Part shown: positions 23,174 to 27,181 of the stretch, piece after piece
How the letters are laid out: the number at the start of each line of letters is the position of its first letter
How positions within the stretch are numbered: position 1 is the stretch's first letter
Position numbers and translations under genes: made by a program
Source: DASYAN01 sp036501345
GTDB lineage: Bacteria; Chloroflexota; Ktedonobacteria; Ktedonobacterales; Ktedonobacteraceae
NCBI GenBank assembly: GCA_036501345.1
Contig: DASYAN010000197.1
Span: 1 to 27,181, forward strand
Reading direction: 5' to 3'
DNA: 27,181 nt
Notes under the pieces: generated by a model
Seen by the model: the letters and a program-made list of their open reading frames with translations, nothing else
What the model was told of the DNA's origin: nothing
The model's database searches: none

Positions 23174-23257
23174 AGGCAGTCTAATGATACTGCATATCAT
23201 TAGACTGCCTAACTATACTAAAGAAATGTGGGTTTTGTCAATGAGACATGATCTCAA
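23174..23257 (-). promoter_or_regulatory. Two-operator promoter of the znuACB operon
   Basis: Minus strand: palindrome A TGAGATCATGTCTCA (23243-23257) abuts TTGACA (23237-23242). After 19 bp comes TATAGT (23212-23217); a 16-bp alternative is TAGTAT. Palindrome B (23174-23210) has perfect 16-bp arms around five bases, with core GATATGCAGTATC. The centres of A and B are 58 bp apart, against 59 at the two plus-strand copies. The B palindrome would also form a strong hairpin at the 5' end of the mRNA. Confidence 0.8.
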
Positions 23258-23470
23258 TAATTGAGACTGTGAAATGATTGCTAGATGGTCCTCCCTAATG
23301 TGTCTGCTTCTACCTGCTCCTAGGCGTTAACATAGAGGAAACCTTCCTATATTGATAGGAGAGCAATATAACTGCGAGCTGCTATCTTCTCTATGCTCTC
23401 GCGGTGGCAACGAGGCCATGCATATTGTTGTTTTAGTCTATGATTAGCACTATACACCAAAGGAGGATCT
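23258..23470. other. Region between znuA promoter and dehydrogenase gene
   Basis: The dehydrogenase promoter should be here. TTGTTT-N17-TATACA ends only a few bases before the ribosome site and would give a very short leader, so I am not confident in it. A small inverted repeat (CCTAT-ATTG-ATAGG) lies near 23347. No metal-type operator was found on the dehydrogenase side. Confidence 0.35.
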
Positions 23471-24604
23471 ATGAGAGCAGTAGTATATAAAGGACCTTAC
23501 AAGGTTGATGTTGAGCAGGTGCCAGATCCCAGGATCGAGCATCCCAACGACGTGATTATTAAGATCACCTCGAGTTGCATTTGTGGTTCAGATCTCCACA
23601 TGTATGAGGGGCGAACCCCAGCTCAACAAGGACTGAGATTCGGGCATGAGCCTATGGGTGTTGTTGAGGAGGTTGGCTCTGCGGTAACGAGTTTGCGTAA
23701 AGGTGATCGCGTTGTAGCTCCATTTAATGTCTCGTGCGGTTTCTGTAAAAACTGTGAGCGCGGGTTTACTGGCTTCTGTTTGACCGTCAATCCTGGTTTT
23801 GCGGGAGCTGCCTATGGCTTTGCGGGATGGGGACCATTCCCTGGTGGGCAGGCAGAATATCTGCGCATGCCATATGCTGATTTTAATGCATTGAAGTTAC
23901 CTCAGGGCACCGAACATGAGGACGATTTTGTCCTGCTCGCGGACATCTTCCCCACTGGCTATCATGCTACCGAGCTTGCCCAGGTTACTCCCGGTGAGTC
24001 CGTTGTCGTGTTTGGCGCAGGTCCGGTCGGAGCGATGGCCGCATACAGCGCCATGCTGCGAGGCGCTGCGGAAGTCTATGTCATAGACCACATACCTGAG
24101 CGCCTTGATAAGGTAAAGAGTATTGGTGCCATTCCTATTGACTTTAGTAAGGGAGATCCCGTCGAGCAAATCAGGTCTATGCGTCATGGCGATGGTGTGG
24201 ATAAGGGCATTGATGCCGTCGGTTATCAGGCCATTCAACCCGGTACAGGCACAGAAGACCCCGCCTTTATATTGAATGCTCTGGTACAGATTGTCAATGC
24301 TCCAGGTATCTTGGGCATTATTGGCCTCTATGTGCCTACCGATCCTGGCGCGAAAGACCCCCACGCGGCTCATGGAGAACTGATGATTTCCTTTGGCAAA
24401 CTTTGGGAGAAGGGCCTAAGTCTAGGGACAGGTCAGTGCAACGTTAAACGCTACAACCGCAACCTACGCGATCTCATTATCACAGGACGTGCAAAACCCA
24501 GCTTTATTGTCTCGAATAAAGTGTCGCTGAATGACGCTCCGATGGCTTACGAGAAATTTGATAAGCGCGTTGAAGGCTATACCAAGGTCATCCTAAAGCC
24601 TTAG
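23471..24604 (+). CDS. Zinc-dependent alcohol dehydrogenase, glutathione-independent formaldehyde dehydrogenase type
   Basis: 377 residues of the medium-chain dehydrogenase family. Catalytic zinc ligands Cys38 (CICGSDLH) and His59/Glu60 (FGHE). The structural-zinc lobe has four Cys, C89, C92, C95 and C103. The NAD-binding fold starts VVVFGAGPVGAMAA. The insertion PGFAGAAYGFAGWGPFPGGQ and the region around DAVGYQA followed by ALVQIVNAPGILGIIGLY match the formaldehyde dehydrogenase (FdhA/PFDH) subgroup, which oxidises formaldehyde or dismutates aldehydes. AAAGGAGG precedes the ATG at 23471. It is divergent from the zinc importer but probably a separate unit. Confidence 0.9.
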   Translation: MRAVVYKGPYKVDVEQVPDPRIEHPNDVIIKITSSCICGSDLHMYEGRTPAQQGLRFGHEPMGVVEEVGSAVTSLRKGDRVVAPFNVSCGFCKNCERGFTGFCLTVNPGFAGAAYGFAGWGPFPGGQAEYLRMPYADFNALKLPQGTEHEDDFVLLADIFPTGYHATELAQVTPGESVVVFGAGPVGAMAAYSAMLRGAAEVYVIDHIPERLDKVKSIGAIPIDFSKGDPVEQIRSMRHGDGVDKGIDAVGYQAIQPGTGTEDPAFILNALVQIVNAPGILGIIGLYVPTDPGAKDPHAAHGELMISFGKLWEKGLSLGTGQCNVKRYNRNLRDLIITGRAKPSFIVSNKVSLNDAPMAYEKFDKRVEGYTKVILKP

Positions 24605-24631
24605 TTAGATCGGGAAGCTATTGGAAATCAA

Positions 24632-24665
24632 CAGGAGAGATGCATAAAGGTGTGTGTCTCTCCTG
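24632..24665. terminator. Hairpin after the dehydrogenase gene
   Basis: CAGGAGAGA (24632-24640) pairs with TCTCTCCTG (24657-24665) across 16 bases, 28 bases after the dehydrogenase stop and just before the stop of the convergent zinc-ribbon gene. It may serve both genes; a U-run is lacking. Confidence 0.45.
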
Positions 24666-24679
24666 ATGGACTGTGCTTA

Positions 24680-24874
24680 CTACTGCTCACTTTCCTCTGG
24701 CCAGAGAGGTAATGGTCGTACCCAATGCATATACAATTTGACACTACAAATCGGGCATACACGGTCATCAGGCACAGGCACAGCGATCCTGGAGATGTAG
24801 CGCCAAGCATCATCAAGATTACGTTCCCACACTAAATTACAATCTGGACAGAGGTTGCGTTCCCATTTGATCAT
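24680..24874 (-). CDS. Small zinc-ribbon protein
   Basis: 64 residues with two CxxC knuckles, C9-PD-C12 and C40-PI-C43, the spacing of a zinc ribbon. The rest is Trp- and acidic-rich (WRYISRIAVPVPDD; PLWPEESEQ). The ATG at 24874 has a weak AGGA upstream; the frame is open to 24970 without a better start. It could be a nucleic-acid or protein-binding adaptor. I do not recognise a named family. Confidence 0.6.
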   Translation of the reverse strand: MIKWERNLCPDCNLVWERNLDDAWRYISRIAVPVPDDRVCPICSVKLYMHWVRPLPLWPEESEQ

Positions 24875-25092
24875 TTTGCATACCGTTCCTAGGTAAGGGG
24901 TTCTGAAGTAAAGTGTTCTGAGCTTTGAAACTTTTTCACTGAAGTTCAAAGCCAATGAGGCTGTAACCACATCGTTGCATCTATTCTAACACATACATAG
25001 CACTGAAAAGGAAGCACCATTCACCCCCTGACTTTCGTCCTGATGATTCAGGAAGGGAATAGGATTATTGTTGTCGCTCCCCCCTTTTGGCT
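24875..25092. other. Intergenic region with a hairpin
   Basis: An imperfect inverted repeat (24922-24952, GCTTTGAA...TTCAAAGC, 11-bp arms with one bulge) is the only structure seen. It may lie in the 3' region of the amidohydrolase transcript or in the leader of the zinc-ribbon gene. Confidence 0.4.
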
Positions 25093-26157
25093 TCAGTGCA
25101 ACATGCTCGGTCCAGGTGAAGGGAGACCACAGCAGATCCATGCACCAGCGATTACCGATTCTGGTATACCATTCAGCTTTGTAGATGGAGGTCGTGCTAC
25201 GATCTGGCCGTTCTTGATAACCAGCTCAATATTACGCTGGTCTGTAAGAAGATGCAGGTTGTCTAGCGGGTTGCCAGCAACGACTAGCAAATCAGCAACC
25301 TTGCCCAGTTCTAGCGTACCCAGCCAGGAATCCCAGCCTAATGCACGTGCGGCATTAGAGGTTGCAGCAACAATCGTCTGCATCGGTGATAGGCCTGCTT
25401 CGGCCATCCATATCAATTCCATTGCGTTGTCGCCATGGAAATTGTACGGAGTTGCCGCATCGGTTCCCATCGCGATGGGAACACCCATTTCAAGTGCATA
25501 CTGGACACTACGGATGGAATCCTCTTGTACCTGTTTGGATTTCTCTATGATCCATGTGGGAACTTCGGGACGATCGCCGGAGATGACATCGAAGCCAGCT
25601 TTGAGTGTTGGTACGAGGAAGATGCCCTGCTCAGCCATCGTCTGTATCACTTGTTTGTCCTGATGCAGATATGTGCCATGCTCAATTGTGCGGACTCCGC
25701 AGTTGACAGCATTGCGAATCCCTTGGATACCATGTGCATGTGCGGCTACCGGCTTGCCCACTTTGCTGGCTTCCTCAACTATGACCCGCAGTTCCTCCTG
25801 AGAGAACTGCACCGCTCCCGGCTGCTCATTGGGCGTCAGTACAGCACCAGTCGCTAGCACTTTGATGAGATCGGCACCTGCTTTTAGTTGTTCGCGTGCA
25901 GCTTTGCGTACTTCATCGGCTCCATCCGCTTCTCGATACATCCCCTCATAGTACTCTGCCCCTGCCGAAGTGATTGATAGCAATTTGCCCGAGAGCTGCA
26001 TACGTGGACCAGCCCACATGCCTTCCTCGATTGCACGTCTGACCGCGAACTCTAATCCATGTCTGCCACCGACATCACGCACTGTAGTGATCCCAGCGGC
26101 TAGACTCTGTTGCGCGTGCAGAAGCATAAGCAGTGTAGCCCAACCTGTATCCCCATG
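25093..26157 (-). pseudogene. Amidohydrolase (imidazolonepropionase/prolidase-like), 5' end severed by a tnpB element
   Basis: About 354 codons of the C-terminal part survive. Metal-site residues present are Lys in GADLIKVLATGA (carboxylated Lys in the family), His in VAAHAHG, His in RTIEHGTYL, and Asp in MGTDAATP. The N-terminal HxH metal motif and the small beta-sandwich start are missing because the reading frame meets the tnpB element end at about 26158. An ATG in the element end (26161-26163) happens to be in frame (Met-Ser-His-Gly-Asp), but the product would lack two metal ligands and should be inactive. The lost 5' part should lie beyond the element, outside the window. Confidence 0.85.
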
Positions 26158-26330
26158 TGACATCTCCCCATGGCAAAAGCCAGGGGTTTCTCATCCTCGC
26201 GAATGAGCTTTCCTGCTTCGTTGGGGGTTGCCAGTTCGAGCATTGGCCCGAGCGGGTCTGACACCTCCTCCACAGGCTGCAACCGAGAGTCCCTCGGCCA
26301 GAATGTTTTTAGCAGCATTGCTATCCCGGT
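26100..26330 (-). ncRNA. Predicted omega RNA of the second tnpB element
   Basis: By analogy with known tnpB elements, the RNA would cover the 3' end of tnpB, the right-end hairpin (26166-26186) and a guide starting near 26157, which corresponds to the interrupted amidohydrolase sequence. Boundaries are approximate. Confidence 0.45.
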
Positions 26331-27181
26331 CGTGCCAGACGCCACACTGGGGGCAGACCCATTCGCGCACATCCAGTGGGAGGTCTTCAACCACCTGTTT
26401 GCAATCATGACACGTTTTGCTAGATGGATACCAGCGATCAATTGTGATGAGGGTTCGCGCGTACCACTGGCTCTTATACTCCAGTTGGCGGACGAACTCA
26501 CCCCATCCCACATCACTAATGGCTTTCGCCAGACAGTGATTTTTGACCATGTTCTTGACTGCCAGACTCTCCACGCAAATCACTTGGTTTTCGTGCACAA
26601 TGCGTGTGGAGAGTTTGTGCTGGTAGTCGCGTCTGCGGTCTTGGATACGGGCGTGAACACGAGCAACTTTCCGCCGTGCTTTCTCCCTGTTCCTGGAACT
26701 TTTTTTCTTTTTGGCATGCCGACGCTGGGCCTTTGCCAATCGCTTCTCATCACAGGCATAGTAGCGGGGATTGCCCACAGCCTCACCCGTCGAGAGGATC
26801 ACCATCGATTTGAGTCCCAGGTCCAGCCCAACTTGTGCGCTTGTGGGTGGAAGAGGTTTGATCTCCTCTTCAACCAGCATCGAGACAAAGTAGCGATCGG
26901 CGCAATCCTTGGAGACGGTGACCGAGGACAGCTTGCAGCATGGTGGCAATGCTCGATGGAAGGTGATGGCAAGAGGCTGATCCATTTTGGCAAGGGTGAG
27001 CTGACCATTCTCCCAAGTGAAGGCATTGGAGGCATAGGTTGCAGATTGAGTATTGCGTCTCTTCTTGAAAGTGGGATACTTGGCTCTTCCCTCGAAGAAG
27101 TTCTTGTAGGCACGGTCCAGGTGACGAAGGGATTGCTGAATGGGCACAGAAGAGACATCAGAGAGCCATGGGTGCTCTTTC
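26158..27181 (-). mobile_element. Second IS200/IS605-type tnpB element, interrupting the amidohydrolase
   Basis: Minus-strand right end: stem CCCCTGGC / GCCATGGGG (26166-26186, four-base loop, one bulged base) followed by AGATGTCA, then amidohydrolase codons. The first element ends with the same design (hairpin, then AGTGTCA), which supports the boundary. The left end lies outside the window. No tnpA is seen. Confidence 0.75.
26191..27181 (-). CDS. tnpB: TnpB RNA-guided endonuclease, N-terminus beyond window
   Basis: About 330 codons visible; the frame is open to the window edge (upstream codons read KEHPWLSDVSSVPIQQSL), so the GTG at 27147 is not the true start. RuvC residues are intact: Asp in GLDLGLKSM, Glu in VICVESLAVKNM, Asp in HDRDSNAAKNIL. 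Zinc ribbon CHDC and CPQC. It has a basic helix-rich middle (KRLAKAQRRHAKKKKSS). It belongs to a different TnpB lineage from the one at 1530-2735, with low similarity outside the motifs, although the element right ends look alike. It should be an active nuclease if its N-terminus is intact. Confidence 0.92.
   Translation of the reverse strand, partial: KEHPWLSDVSSVPIQQSLRHLDRAYKNFFEGRAKYPTFKKRRNTQSATYASNAFTWENGQLTLAKMDQPLAITFHRALPPCCKLSSVTVSKDCADRYFVSMLVEEEIKPLPPTSAQVGLDLGLKSMVILSTGEAVGNPRYYACDEKRLAKAQRRHAKKKKSSRNREKARRKVARVHARIQDRRRDYQHKLSTRIVHENQVICVESLAVKNMVKNHCLAKAISDVGWGEFVRQLEYKSQWYARTLITIDRWYPSSKTCHDCKQVVEDLPLDVREWVCPQCGVWHDRDSNAAKNILAEGLSVAACGGGVRPARANARTGNPQRSRKAHSRG

Noticed and set aside
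26161..26163. ATG as the true start of the amidohydrolase
   Set aside because: The codon is formed by the tnpB element end and the protein would lack the HxH metal ligands, so the gene is better described as interrupted.
1..27181. CRISPR array, tRNA or rRNA genes
   Set aside because: No regularly spaced direct repeats and no cloverleaf or rRNA-like sequence were seen on either strand.

Overview
This 27 kb window most likely comes from a filamentous, multicellular Chloroflexota bacterium of the Ktedonobacteria type. This is an inference from gene content: a large MalT/LuxR-type ATP-dependent regulator, tnpB-only IS200/IS605 elements, CopC/CopD and DUF998/DUF2306 membrane proteins, and an SCO5389-like protein otherwise familiar from actinomycetes. 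No rRNA or other marker gene confirms it. No tRNA, rRNA or CRISPR array was seen.

Layout. 1-1.2 kb: a two-component pair (NarL-type response regulator cut by the window edge, plus its histidine kinase). 1.35-2.77 kb: a tnpB element lying against the 3' end of a copC gene. 2.77-7.06 kb: a copper-handling block on the minus strand (FixH/YtkA-like protein, CopC, CopC-CopD fusion, second CopC). Three of its genes have promoters of one design. 7.26-10.16 kb (plus strand): an orphan ZnuA-type lipoprotein, then a CooC-like P-loop ATPase and an SCO5389-family protein, ended by a strong terminator. 10.19-10.52 kb: a histidine-rich protein with two internal repeats. 10.85-13.57 kb: a MalT-like regulator. 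13.6-19 kb: a repeat-rich stretch with a channel-gene remnant, a carboxylesterase, a small CxxCxxC protein and two integral membrane proteins. 19.06-20.09 kb: a CmtR-like metal sensor overlapping a CDF-like transporter. 20.24-23.13 kb: a complete ZnuA-ZnuC-ZnuB importer operon. 23.47-24.6 kb: a zinc-type alcohol/formaldehyde dehydrogenase. 24.68-24.87 kb: a small zinc-ribbon protein. 25.09-27.18 kb: an amidohydrolase gene cut by a second tnpB element that runs off the window.

The most interesting result is an apparent metal-starvation regulon. The promoters of orphan znuA, of the CooC-like ATPase and of the znuACB operon share the same two palindromes at almost fixed spacing: TGAGA-N5-TCTCA abutting the -35 box, and GATA-N5-TATC just after the -10 box. 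The histidine-rich gene carries two more GATA-N5-TATC sites over a predicted promoter. The ATPase appears to have gained this control through a segmental duplication: about 240 bp upstream of it are a decayed copy of the znuA promoter and first ~45 codons, with the start codon mutated to ATA and a frameshift. This links the ATPase and its SCO5389-like neighbour to zinc (or similar metal) limitation. No Fur/Zur-family regulator gene lies in the window.

The copper genes form a second, independent regulon, with a 25-bp upstream element 9 bp from a TAGACA-N17-TATNCT-like promoter at three places.
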